From Siculibacillus lacustris (lineage in GTDB: Bacteria; Pseudomonadota; Alphaproteobacteria; Rhizobiales; Ancalomicrobiaceae), in NCBI RefSeq assembly GCF_004328075.1, contig NZ_SJFN01000045.1, positions 1-35,212 of the forward strand: a stretch of 35,212 bases of DNA. Reading direction: 5' to 3'. Shown piece after piece: positions 13,646 through 20,574 of this stretch. A program made the position numbers and the translations under genes. Numbering within the stretch: position 1 is the stretch's first letter; each line of letters starts with the position of its first letter. The notes beneath the pieces were generated by a model. The model was not told the DNA's origin. It saw only the letters and a program-made list of their open reading frames with translations, and made no database searches.

Positions 13646-16024
13646 TCACTGGTGGTGGTCGACGTTGGTGTCGGACCGGCCGGTCGAACCGGCGCCGGTC
13701 AGCGAGATGTTGCCCATCGCATTCTTGACGATGCCGGTGATCTGCGCCTCGAACCCCGGCCCCGGCTTGACCTCGAGCGTGATCGTTGCGCCCCCGGTGA
13801 GGCCCGACCGCAAAGCGGATTCGAGGTCGGAGGAGAAGCTCTTCAACCCCTCGGTGAACCCGGCCATCTCGGCCTCGGAGGGTTTGGGAAGCGGCACACC
13901 GCCGTCCCAGGGCCGATCGGGCCGCCGCTCCGGCATCGGATAGAAGGGCGGCGGCTGTATCAGCGGGCTCAGGCCGAGGTCATGCGCCGACAGTCCGCCA
14001 TTGCTCCGGATCCCGCCGCGACCACTTACGAAGGCCATGAAACCCGAGAATTTTGCGACCTCCGGTGCATCCCCGCCAAAGTCACCACCAGTGACGTAGG
14101 GTGGCAGTCCCATGTTCGCGACGCCGAGCGAGGAGGAAGGAAGAGGCGTCCCCTCCATGTTTGCGAGATAGCTCGGAGCAACTGGAACAGCCGGCAGCTT
14201 AGATAATAGAGCCTTCAGCTTATCGAGGGCTTCCCCAGGCGTCTGATCGAGGCTTTCGGGATGAGGAATCTCGTCGCCCAGTTCGAGCGCCCCCCACAAC
14301 ATCAAACCGAACGATCCCAGCTTTCCCAACTTCTGCGCCAAGCCCGCCTTCTTTCCTCCAGGCGCCCCCGGCAACCCACCGAGCAAATTTCCGCCGGCGA
14401 GTTTGACCGCGGCCGCATCGAGCGCCGCCGCCGATGCGTCGAGAGCAAGGGCCGATCCCTTGAGACCGAAGCCGTTCATCAGGCCGCTGACCAGACCATA
14501 AGTCCCGGCGGCGCCGACGGTCGCGCCGGTCGCCAACGCGCCACCGGCAAGCCATTTCGCGGCCTCCGGGTTCTCCTCCTGAAACTTCGACAGCCGCTCC
14601 TGCCACCCGCCGACGGTCTTGGCCAGGCCGTCCATCATGTGGGCGGCCGTGCTCATGATCGGCGAGCCGAGCACCCCGGCGAAGTTCTCGATGGCGTGCC
14701 CGAGTTCCTTCAAGGTCGCCTTCGGATCGTCGATGGCGTTCTCGTTCATCGCGTCGAGCGATGGGATGGCGTTTATGCCCTGGGCGTGGGCGCGGATCGT
14801 CTCGGCCTGCTGCAGGAAGATGCGGCCGAGGTTGGCGGCGGTCGACGGCAGCGTCTGATTGAGCAGGCGCACGAGATCGGGCAGCGCCGTGATGCCCTTC
14901 TTGGCCGCCGCCGAGCGGAAGACGGTGTCGAACCACTGGAACGGGTTCGCGGCGAGCAGGTCGTCGCCGACGACCTTGCCGCGATAGCCCTTGATGGATC
15001 CGGTCTTCGACCGGACGATCTGATCGGGGTCGGCGAGCAGCCCGAGCTCGGCCATGCGCTCGACCGGGATATGCTTGTTCTGCATCCCGCCGCGCAGGGT
15101 CTTCACCAGCATCGACAACGCGTCGCCCGCCGACGAGCCGTGCATTTCCTGGATGATCGACGGCATGGCGCTGTTGATGAATTCGTCGGACAGCGTCGCG
15201 CCCGCCGACTTCGAATATTTCCAGGCCTCATAGATCTGGGTGGTGTCGATGGTCTTGCCGAACCAGGCCATCGCCTTGACCTGCCCCTCCAGGAAGCGCG
15301 TGAAGCGGGCCGGGTCCGACATCATGCCGAGGCTCTCGCCGGCCTTGACGATCTCCGCCAGACCGGTGTCGTTGATCCCCATCGCCCGCATCGCCGCCTT
15401 CGCCTTGGCGAGTTCGGGCAGCAGTTCGAAGGCCTCTTCCGGGTGGCGGACCGAGGACCGGGTCTCCCGGTGGAGTTCCATCAGTTCGCCGACCGTGAGG
15501 GTCGGCAGCTTTTCGGCGAGTGAGCCGGCGAGCGTGCGGGCGCGGACGATTTCCGGCGCCGACATGCCGGCCTGCCGCATCTGCACTTCGTTGTGCTTCA
15601 ACTCGGCGGCGGCATTCCAGGCGTGATGCGTGCCCGCCAGGATCGCCGGGCCGGCGACCATGCCGAGTTGCCCGAGCCGCTCCGAGAAGCGCAGGTTCTC
15701 GTGCAGACGGTGCGCCGAGGCGGCGCCGCGATCCTGGGCTCGATCGAGACGTTCGACGGCGCGAGCCATCTTGTCGATGTCACCGGCGACGGTATTCAGG
15801 CGCGTGAGGTTGGCGACCTGGCGCTCCAGATGCCCGATCGCCGTCGCCGCCCGCTCGATTCCCTGCGCCTGGCGGTCGAAGGCGGCGAAGCCTTCGGCCT
15901 TGCCCATCATCTTGGTCAGGCGGTCGAGCGACTGGAGCTTCTTGGCGAGCTTCTCGATCTTGCCGCCGGCGCGATCTTCGATGTCGATGATCGCGGTCGC
16001 CTGAAGGACACGCTCGCCCGACAT
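13646..16024 (-). CDS. Tail tape measure protein (792 aa, Mu gp42-like position)
   Basis: This protein sets tail length and is ejected with the DNA. The N-terminus is helical with coiled-coil character (IEKLAKKLQSLDRLTKMMGK, GHLERQVANLTRLNTVAGDI). A hydrophobic segment lies near residues 490-525 (GALATGATVGAAGTYGLVSG), as in many tape measures, and the C-terminal third is rich in Pro and Gly. At about 0.15 nm per residue, 792 residues would imply a tail near 120 nm; that is an estimate from the general rule. It follows the frameshifted chaperone pair by 3 bp, the universal order. No peptidase domain is visible. Confidence 0.9.
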   Translation of the reverse strand: MSGERVLQATAIIDIEDRAGGKIEKLAKKLQSLDRLTKMMGKAEGFAAFDRQAQGIERAATAIGHLERQVANLTRLNTVAGDIDKMARAVERLDRAQDRGAASAHRLHENLRFSERLGQLGMVAGPAILAGTHHAWNAAAELKHNEVQMRQAGMSAPEIVRARTLAGSLAEKLPTLTVGELMELHRETRSSVRHPEEAFELLPELAKAKAAMRAMGINDTGLAEIVKAGESLGMMSDPARFTRFLEGQVKAMAWFGKTIDTTQIYEAWKYSKSAGATLSDEFINSAMPSIIQEMHGSSAGDALSMLVKTLRGGMQNKHIPVERMAELGLLADPDQIVRSKTGSIKGYRGKVVGDDLLAANPFQWFDTVFRSAAAKKGITALPDLVRLLNQTLPSTAANLGRIFLQQAETIRAHAQGINAIPSLDAMNENAIDDPKATLKELGHAIENFAGVLGSPIMSTAAHMMDGLAKTVGGWQERLSKFQEENPEAAKWLAGGALATGATVGAAGTYGLVSGLMNGFGLKGSALALDASAAALDAAAVKLAGGNLLGGLPGAPGGKKAGLAQKLGKLGSFGLMLWGALELGDEIPHPESLDQTPGEALDKLKALLSKLPAVPVAPSYLANMEGTPLPSSSLGVANMGLPPYVTGGDFGGDAPEVAKFSGFMAFVSGRGGIRSNGGLSAHDLGLSPLIQPPPFYPMPERRPDRPWDGGVPLPKPSEAEMAGFTEGLKSFSSDLESALRSGLTGGATITLEVKPGPGFEAQITGIVKNAMGNISLTGAGSTGRSDTNVDHHQ

Positions 16025-16027
16025 GGG

Positions 16028-16497
16028 TCATCTCCGTTTCGTCCGTTCGACCCAGTGATGGGCGCGGCGCCACCAGCGCAGGAAGTCCGAGAGGAAGGCC
16101 TCGTCGGCCTCGGCCGGCGAGAGCCGCTTCAGATCGAAGACGAGCGCATCCCAGATCAGTCCGAGGACGTCGTCGGCTTTGCGGCCGCGATCGCTGCCGT
16201 CGCCTCGGATTTCGCGAAAAAACCGAGGAAGGCCTCGCGAATGCGCAGGCCGTCGGCGAGCGAGACATTGCCGAGCAGGGTCGGGATGTCCGGCTCTTCG
16301 ACGAGCTTCTCGAGGTAGGCCTTGATGGCGTCGTCGTCCTCGACGTACTGGGGCTTGCCGGCCATCGTCACCCAGCGGAAGGGCTTCCCGAAGGCGAGCA
16401 GTTCGCGCATCCGCGGCTCGCGCAGCACGACGCGGGCGATCTTCTTGTCCTCGCCGATGGCGATCGGGGTTTCGAGGTCGATGGTGATCTGTCCCAT
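16028..16497 (-). CDS. Tail assembly chaperone, -1 frameshift product (156 aa)
   Basis: The 113-aa gp41-like frame and a second open frame ending at 16028 overlap in the -1 register. If the ribosome slips on TTTTTTC (16222-16216, minus strand), the first 94 residues are joined to 62 more (REIRGDGSDRGRKADDVLGL onward, ending HHWVERTKRR). This gives a 156-aa product equivalent to lambda gpGT. The extension contains FLSDFLRWWRRAHHWVE, an aromatic/basic helix plausible for binding tube or tape measure. It ends 3 bp before the tape measure start. The slip site and overlap are seen; the frequency of slipping is not known. Confidence 0.75.
16156..16497 (-). CDS. Tail assembly protein, Mu gp41-like (113 aa, zero-frame product)
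   Basis: Start ATG 16497 is preceded by AGGGG 8 nt upstream; the GTG at 16506 overlaps the previous stop and is less likely. MGQITIDLETPIAIGEDKKI and ARVVLREPRMRELLAFGKPF (about residues 21-40) match the FluMu gp41/TAC family: a beta-strand start followed by LREP..RE. A helical region follows (DAIKAYLEKLVEEPDI, RIREAFLGFFA). The protein keeps the tape measure and tube apart until assembly. It lies between the tube and tape measure genes, 5 bp after the tube stop. Confidence 0.88.
   Translation of the reverse strand: MGQITIDLETPIAIGEDKKIARVVLREPRMRELLAFGKPFRWVTMAGKPQYVEDDDAIKAYLEKLVEEPDIPTLLGNVSLADGLRIREAFLGFFAKSEATAAIAAAKPTTSSD
16159..16222 (-). promoter_or_regulatory. Programmed -1 ribosomal frameshift site
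   Basis: On the minus strand the zero-frame codons GGT TTT TTC contain the heptamer T TTT TTC (16222-16216), a canonical X XXY YYZ slip sequence. Six nucleotides later TCCGAGG (16209-16203) can pair with CCTCGGA (16165-16159) across a 37-nt loop, and the 3' arm abuts the zero-frame stop (16158-16156). The heptamer is certain; the stem as a stimulator is inferred. Confidence 0.75.
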
Positions 16498-16502
16498 GGC
16501 GC

Positions 16503-16868
16503 TCACCCCTGCCGTGCATAGCGCGAGGCGCGGATCGTCAGACCCGAGATCTCGCCGTCTTCGCGATTGTCGGAGAGCTTGCCCGACCAGCCGGCGTCGG
16601 AGAACGTGTGGACGACCCCGGTGTCGTCTTCGACGATCACGAAGGTGCCCCGCATCCGAACCAGCGTGTCGGCCGACAGACCGGGATCGGACTGCAACGT
16701 GACCTCGGCGCCGTAGGCGTTGGGCTTGAAGCTGAAATAGACGGTGCCGTTCTGATTGGTGCCGTCGCTGATCTCGACGTTGGTGGAGTCGAGCTTGAAG
16801 GTGCCACGCATCGTGACCGCCTTGCCGGCGGCGTTGAGGCGCATGGTACCGCCGAAGGTCGGGGCCAT
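16503..16868 (-). CDS. Tail tube protein, Mu gp40-like (121 aa)
   Basis: This forms the inner tube of the contractile tail. Start ATG 16868 has AGAGG about 7 nt upstream. MAPTFGGTMRLNAAGKAVTM, then GTFKLDSTNVEISDGTNQNG (residues 22-41) and GAEVTLQSDPGLSADTLVRM are characteristic of the Mu tail-tube family. The C-terminus GKLSDNREDGEISGLTIRAS closes the usual beta-barrel pattern. It lies between sheath and gp41-like chaperone, separated from the sheath by a 74-bp gap with a strong hairpin. Confidence 0.9.
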   Translation of the reverse strand: MAPTFGGTMRLNAAGKAVTMRGTFKLDSTNVEISDGTNQNGTVYFSFKPNAYGAEVTLQSDPGLSADTLVRMRGTFVIVEDDTGVVHTFSDAGWSGKLSDNREDGEISGLTIRASRYARQG

Positions 16869-16904
16869 CGGATTACCTCTCGGAGGATGTCGGGGGGAGG
16901 CCCG

Positions 16905-16924
16905 CGCGGACCGGCGGGTCCGCG
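16905..16924. terminator. 8-bp perfect hairpin between sheath and tube genes
   Basis: CGCGGACC (16905-16912) pairs perfectly with GGTCCGCG (16917-16924) over a 4-nt GGCG loop, 18 bp after the sheath stop and 37 bp before the tube start. There is no T-run on either strand, so mRNA end protection or partial attenuation is more likely than full termination. A comparable hairpin precedes the sheath gene. Confidence 0.5.
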
Positions 16925-16942
16925 AAGGGGGCGACGGGACGA

Positions 16943-18457
16943 TCAGGCGGCCTTGGGCACACCCAGCGCGTAGAGGGTGGCATTCGCGGCGATGACGTCG
17001 AGCGGATGGACGTTGTCCAGCGCCAGGAAGGTGTTGACGCGGGTCGGCGTCGACGCATCGATCTCGACCCGCAACGCCGCGGCCATCTGATCGGGGTTCT
17101 TCAGGATGCCAGCGTCGGAGAGGCCATAGAGCGAACCGACCATGGTGCCCCAGATGTCGGCCGGGGCGACGAGCGCCGGATTGCCGCTCGGGTTCTTCTG
17201 GACGAGGCCCTTGTTGCCGTGGGCGGCATTGACGTCGGCGCGCAGGCGCCGCAGCGAATGCATCGACTGGAACAGGGTCTGCACATCGCGGAAGGTCAGA
17301 TCCGGGGCGGCCGACGGCCCGACACGGTTGGTCGTCACCAGCTTGTCGATGCAGAGATTGCCGAAGTCGTCGCCGGTCCAGGTCGAGATTCCCGACTGCA
17401 CCAGGGTGTTGCGCACCGCGTAGCCGTACCAGGAGGTGCGGTCGCGCGGCGGCTGGAGACCCTGGACGATCAGGTTCGACTGGTTGCGGGAGACGCCGCC
17501 GTTGGTGTAGTCGCCCAGCCACGGCGCGACGCGCCCGACGAAGCCGGCGGCCCAGAGATAGGCGGGCTGCGGCGCCACCACCGGGCGGCCGATCACGGTG
17601 AGGTGGCGATCGTTGTAGGTCAGACCGAGCGTGGTCAACGCCGAGGTGGTGCCCTCCGCCACGGTGAAGACGTGGCCGTAGCTCTGGCGCGAATAGCTCC
17701 AGCGGCCGGAGGTGTCGTTCATCGCGGCGATGCAGGTGGCGAGGCTCGCGGTGTCCGACCAGGGACAGACGACCATGTCGTACTGGTTGTCGAGCATGGC
17801 GGCGAGGGAGTTGGTCAGGGTCGGCACACCCGTCCCGGCCACGCCGACGGCGACCGTCAGAGCGCCGGTCAGCGCGAAGATGTTGCCGCTGATCGGCGGG
17901 ATGAAGAAGTCGGTGTCGTTGCCGATGGTGCCCTTGTGGCGGAAGGTCGCCGTCACGACGGCGACGGCCGCCGCCGCGGTGACCTGGAGCGAGGCGCCCG
18001 TCAGGGGGTTGTAATAGGCGTTGATCGCCGCCGCGAGCGCCGCGGCGATCGTCGTGGTCGTGTCAACGGCCGAGATCGACAGGGAGATGCGTTCCCCCAT
18101 GATGTCGAGATAGGCGGCACCGGCGGTGCCGACGGCGGCGGCGGCGACGGTGAGCGTCCAGGTCGCGGCGGCACCGGTTTCGGCCGGCGCGGTGCCCCAG
18201 ACCTCCTGCACCGGCGCGTTCTGACGCACCAGGCGGAACATCTCGCGCGCCATCGAGCCCGAGCCCGTGAGGCGGTCGGCGTCCTGCTGCGAGCCGAGGA
18301 AGGTCGGCGTGTCGGCGGCGAGCGTGCCGGCGGTCGTGGTGTGGCCGATCACGAGGGCTCGCGAGTTGCCGGTGAACGCGCCGGCGGAATTGAGTTCGAA
18401 GGCGGTGAGCGGCGCGACGAGGCCGCTGCCGGGGATCGAATTGAACAGAACGGCCAT
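16943..18457 (-). CDS. Contractile tail sheath protein, Mu gp39/gpL-like (504 aa)
   Basis: This outer sheath drives DNA injection by contracting. The N-terminus MAVLFNSIPGSGLVAPLTAF, then RALVIGHTTTAGTLAADTP (34-52), matches the conserved IP...R.PG-type start of Mu-like sheaths. The C-terminal core includes GFVGRVAPWLGDYTNGGVSR, NLIVQGLQPP, RDRTSWYGYAVRNTLVQSGI and DKLVTTNRVGPSAAPDLTFR, the subtilisin-like/contractile core seen in this family. The C-terminus (NVHPLDVIAANATLYALGVP) is also typical. Full length and flanked by gp38-like and tube genes as in Mu. Confidence 0.93.
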   Translation of the reverse strand: MAVLFNSIPGSGLVAPLTAFELNSAGAFTGNSRALVIGHTTTAGTLAADTPTFLGSQQDADRLTGSGSMAREMFRLVRQNAPVQEVWGTAPAETGAAATWTLTVAAAAVGTAGAAYLDIMGERISLSISAVDTTTTIAAALAAAINAYYNPLTGASLQVTAAAAVAVVTATFRHKGTIGNDTDFFIPPISGNIFALTGALTVAVGVAGTGVPTLTNSLAAMLDNQYDMVVCPWSDTASLATCIAAMNDTSGRWSYSRQSYGHVFTVAEGTTSALTTLGLTYNDRHLTVIGRPVVAPQPAYLWAAGFVGRVAPWLGDYTNGGVSRNQSNLIVQGLQPPRDRTSWYGYAVRNTLVQSGISTWTGDDFGNLCIDKLVTTNRVGPSAAPDLTFRDVQTLFQSMHSLRRLRADVNAAHGNKGLVQKNPSGNPALVAPADIWGTMVGSLYGLSDAGILKNPDQMAAALRVEIDASTPTRVNTFLALDNVHPLDVIAANATLYALGVPKAA

Positions 18458-18480
18458 GGAACGGCGCCTCTCGAAACGAC

Positions 18481-18507
18481 GAAGCCCGCCGGGTCAGGGC
18501 GGGCTTC
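18481..18507. terminator. 10-bp perfect hairpin between gp38-like and sheath genes
   Basis: GAAGCCCGCC (18481-18490) and GGCGGGCTTC (18498-18507) are perfect complements with a 7-nt loop. On the minus strand the stem is followed by GTCGTTTCGAGAGG, a weak T-run that also runs into the sheath ribosome site. It could terminate some transcripts from upstream or stabilise the 5' end of a processed sheath mRNA. Confidence 0.55.
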
Positions 18508-18531
18508 GTGGGGAACGTTGCTGCGACGAAA

Positions 18532-18732
18532 TCAGACGATGTGGTCGGGGCTCTCCGGGGACGCCGTCCCGACCTCCTCGGCCGCGATCAGCGAGCCGTC
18601 GCCGAGCAGCGCGTGCCAGAAGGCATCGTCGGCGTCGACGAGCCGGCCGCCGGCCGGGAAGAAGAGACCGACCGTGCCCGGCATCGGCAGGATGTGGGCG
18701 GGATCGGCGAGCTTGGCGAAGACGGCGCGCAT
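18532..18732 (-). CDS. DUF2635 protein, Mu gp38-like (66 aa)
   Basis: MRAVFAKLADPAHILPMPGT (residues 1-20), then FPAGGRLVDADDAFWHALLG (25-44), is the diagnostic pattern of DUF2635: PA....P.P..G...LP..G..V..D.FW.R.L.DG. Molecular function is not established; it is always next to the sheath gene in Mu-type tail operons and is thought to act in tail assembly. It is separated from the sheath by a 74-bp gap containing a 10-bp hairpin. Confidence 0.88.
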   Translation of the reverse strand: MRAVFAKLADPAHILPMPGTVGLFFPAGGRLVDADDAFWHALLGDGSLIAAEEVGTASPESPDHIV

Positions 18733-18747
18733 GGAGGACTCCTGCGG

Positions 18748-19497
18748 TCAGGGGACGGGGGCGTGGAGATCCGGCGGTGTCGGCGGGGGCCGACCGAGGC
18801 CGATGGTCATGTCGATGCCGGTGAGCGCCGCCGGCAGAGCGCCGGGTGGGTGCACCGAGGCCGACACGGTCGCCAGGACGTCGAGTGACGACGGCAACAC
18901 GAACCGGGGGGCGAGCGAGGCCAGGGGCTCCGGCAGCGCCGACGCCGGCACCGTGCCGGCCGCGGGCCAGGCATCGCAGTGAACCTTGGCCCGGAACCGC
19001 AAGGTCCGTCCGGCGAGCCGCACCGCCTTGTCGGTGGTGCGCTGCGGCATGTCCTCGGACTCGTCGATGCCGACCCGCGCGGCGCGGAACAGGGTCGCCG
19101 CGTCGTCGTAGTCGACGGCGCCGCCGATCGACAGGCGGCGGCGGACCTGGGAGACGAGCAGATCGACCATGGCCTCGTGATCGCGGTCGGGAATGGCCGT
19201 GGTCGCGCCGTCGATGGTCTGGGGATTACCGTCCGGACCGGTGACGTCGAGCGAGCCGGCGACGAGAACGACCGCCTCGATCACCAGCCAGACATGGGTC
19301 TCGGCCGGATCGGTGCGGGCCGAGCCATAAGGTCGGCCGCGCCCCTCTTCGGTGTAGACGCAGAGCGAGGGTCCGGTGTCGAGGGAATCGATCCCGTCGA
19401 GCGGAAACTGGCGGCTGTCGTAGAGGCGGTCGCCGGCGATCGTCGCCCCGGTCAGGGCCTCGATCGCGGCGAGCCGCAGCGCCAGATAGGCGAGCAT
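18748..19497 (-). CDS. Tail protein in the Mu gp37 position, possible tail terminator (249 aa)
   Basis: The gene lies just before gp38-like DUF2635 and after the head-tail connectors, where Mu-type phages encode gp37 and other phages the tail terminator. The N-terminus MLAYLALRLAAIEALTGATI, then AGDRLYDSRQFPLDG, resembles the helix-strand opening of tail-terminator-like proteins. THVWLVIEAVVLVAG and EAMVDLLVSQVRRRLSIGGA continue the alpha/beta pattern. The C-terminal about 60 residues are Pro/Ala-rich. The role is inferred mainly from position. Confidence 0.65.
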   Translation of the reverse strand: MLAYLALRLAAIEALTGATIAGDRLYDSRQFPLDGIDSLDTGPSLCVYTEEGRGRPYGSARTDPAETHVWLVIEAVVLVAGSLDVTGPDGNPQTIDGATTAIPDRDHEAMVDLLVSQVRRRLSIGGAVDYDDAATLFRAARVGIDESEDMPQRTTDKAVRLAGRTLRFRAKVHCDAWPAAGTVPASALPEPLASLAPRFVLPSSLDVLATVSASVHPPGALPAALTGIDMTIGLGRPPPTPPDLHAPVP

Positions 19498-19504
19498 GGC
19501 GACC

Positions 19505-19900
19505 TCACTTGAGCCGGTTGACGGTCGCCTTGACGCGACCGGTGTCGTCGGGCGCGGTGTTGGCGACTTGCCAACGGGCCGCGTCGCCGAGTCGCACCAG
19601 GATGTCGCCCTCTTCGAGGGTCAGACCGGCCGCCGCCGGGATTTCGATCTGGTCGGCGGGGGCCGAGACGCCGGGGCGGCGATCGGAGCGCGGGTCGTAG
19701 TTGTCGGGAATGTTCGGCGACGTCGGCCGCGTCACCAGGATGCCGCGGAAGGTGGCCACCGGCCGCGACGGATCGATGATCCGCCGGGCGTTTCGGTCGT
19801 TGACCGGAAGCGTCATCGGGTGGTGCTCGAAGTCGTCCCCGAAGACCACGCTCTGGGCCCGGTCGGCGATGGCGTCGAAACGGGCGAAGAGCGTGGTCAT
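19505..19900 (-). CDS. Putative head-tail connector/stopper protein (131 aa)
   Basis: The sequence starts MTTLFARFDAIADRAQSVVF and contains NDRNARRIIDPSRPVATFRG (about residues 34-53) and LTLEEGDILVRLGDAARWQV (about 92-111), a beta-rich pattern like lambda FII-type head-tail joining proteins. It lies between the capsid block and the tail terminator-position gene, where a stopper is expected. The family is not certain. The start is 8 bp before the stop of the 69-aa gene upstream. Confidence 0.6.
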   Translation of the reverse strand: MTTLFARFDAIADRAQSVVFGDDFEHHPMTLPVNDRNARRIIDPSRPVATFRGILVTRPTSPNIPDNYDPRSDRRPGVSAPADQIEIPAAAGLTLEEGDILVRLGDAARWQVANTAPDDTGRVKATVNRLK

Positions 19901-19907
19901 GACGGGG

Positions 19908-20117
19908 TCACTTCGCGGGCACGGTCACCAGGATGTCGCGCTCGAGCAGGCTGGCCCAGCCCGGCTGCGACAGGTCGATCTCGGCGCCGGCGTCCGGCAT
20001 CGGCGTGCCGTTCTCGAGGATGACGTCGAGCGTCGCATAGGACGGGTGACGCCGGACGAAGGTGAGGACCGGCGCCGCGGGGGCGGGCGCGGCATCGGGG
20101 ATGGTCTGATCGGTCAT
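19908..20117 (-). CDS. Small head-region protein of unknown function (69 aa)
   Basis: Start ATG 20117 gives MTDQTIPDAAPAPAAPVLTF; the longer frame to 20186 runs back into the decoration gene and is rejected. After a Pro/Ala-rich start comes VRRHPSYATLDVILENGTPM, a strand-rich stretch, ending LLERDILVTVPAK. Small genes of this size between decoration protein and connector are common in phage head modules. No function is assigned. Confidence 0.6.
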   Translation of the reverse strand: MTDQTIPDAAPAPAAPVLTFVRRHPSYATLDVILENGTPMPDAGAEIDLSQPGWASLLERDILVTVPAK

Positions 20118-20130
20118 GGTCGATCCCCCG

Positions 20131-20469
20131 TCACTGCGACTGCGCGTAGAGGCGGATCTGGATCTGTGCGTCGGCCGCCAGCGCACCGCCGTTGTAGGCG
20201 AAGCCGCACTTGGTGTTCGAAGCGGTCGTCGTGGTCAGGTACTTGTTGGTGTTGTCCCAGTAGAGGACGGAACCTTCGGCGATGGCCAGCGCCGGCTGTT
20301 TCGGCAGCCACATGCAGCCGTCGACCATGGCCGGGAACTTGGCGCCGACGGCGGCGTCCTGCATCGCGACGACGACGACGCCGCCGATGAGATAGGCGGT
20401 ACCGGAGGTGACGCCACCGGCCGGCGCAGTCATGGGGACGACCTGGCCGTCCTGAATGAAGGTCTTCAT
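20131..20469 (-). CDS. DUF2190 capsid decoration-like protein (112 aa)
   Basis: MKTFIQDGQVVPMTAPAGGV, then SGTAYLIGGVVVVAMQDAAV (residues 22-41), is the characteristic opening of DUF2190 proteins, which act as capsid decoration or stabilising proteins next to major capsid genes. The central WLPKQPALAIAEGSVLYWDN and GFAYNGGALAADAQIQIRL complete the family pattern. The gene follows the capsid by about 105 bp. Confidence 0.85.
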   Translation of the reverse strand: MKTFIQDGQVVPMTAPAGGVTSGTAYLIGGVVVVAMQDAAVGAKFPAMVDGCMWLPKQPALAIAEGSVLYWDNTNKYLTTTTASNTKCGFAYNGGALAADAQIQIRLYAQSQ

Positions 20470-20511
20470 GGGGAGAGAACTCCGAAAGGGGGAGCGGGAG
20501 ACGGTGCGGAA

Positions 20512-20554
20512 CCTCCCGCGCGCCGGCCCTCATCGGACCGACGGGCGTGGGAGG
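20512..20554. other. Imperfect hairpin between capsid fusion and decoration genes
   Basis: CCTCCCGCG (20512-20520) can pair with CGTGGGAGG (20546-20554) around a GC-rich loop, with one wobble or mismatch. It lies in the 105-bp gap following the capsid stop. There is no T-run. It may act as an mRNA-stability element; this is inferred from position and pairing only. Confidence 0.35.
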
Positions 20555-20574
20555 CCCGCGTCGGGTGGCGTCGA

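Noticed and set aside
17006-18982. 658-codon plus-strand open frame opposite the sheath gene
   Set aside because: Antisense shadow crossing the sheath, DUF2635 and gp37-position genes; no ribosome site or domain pattern.
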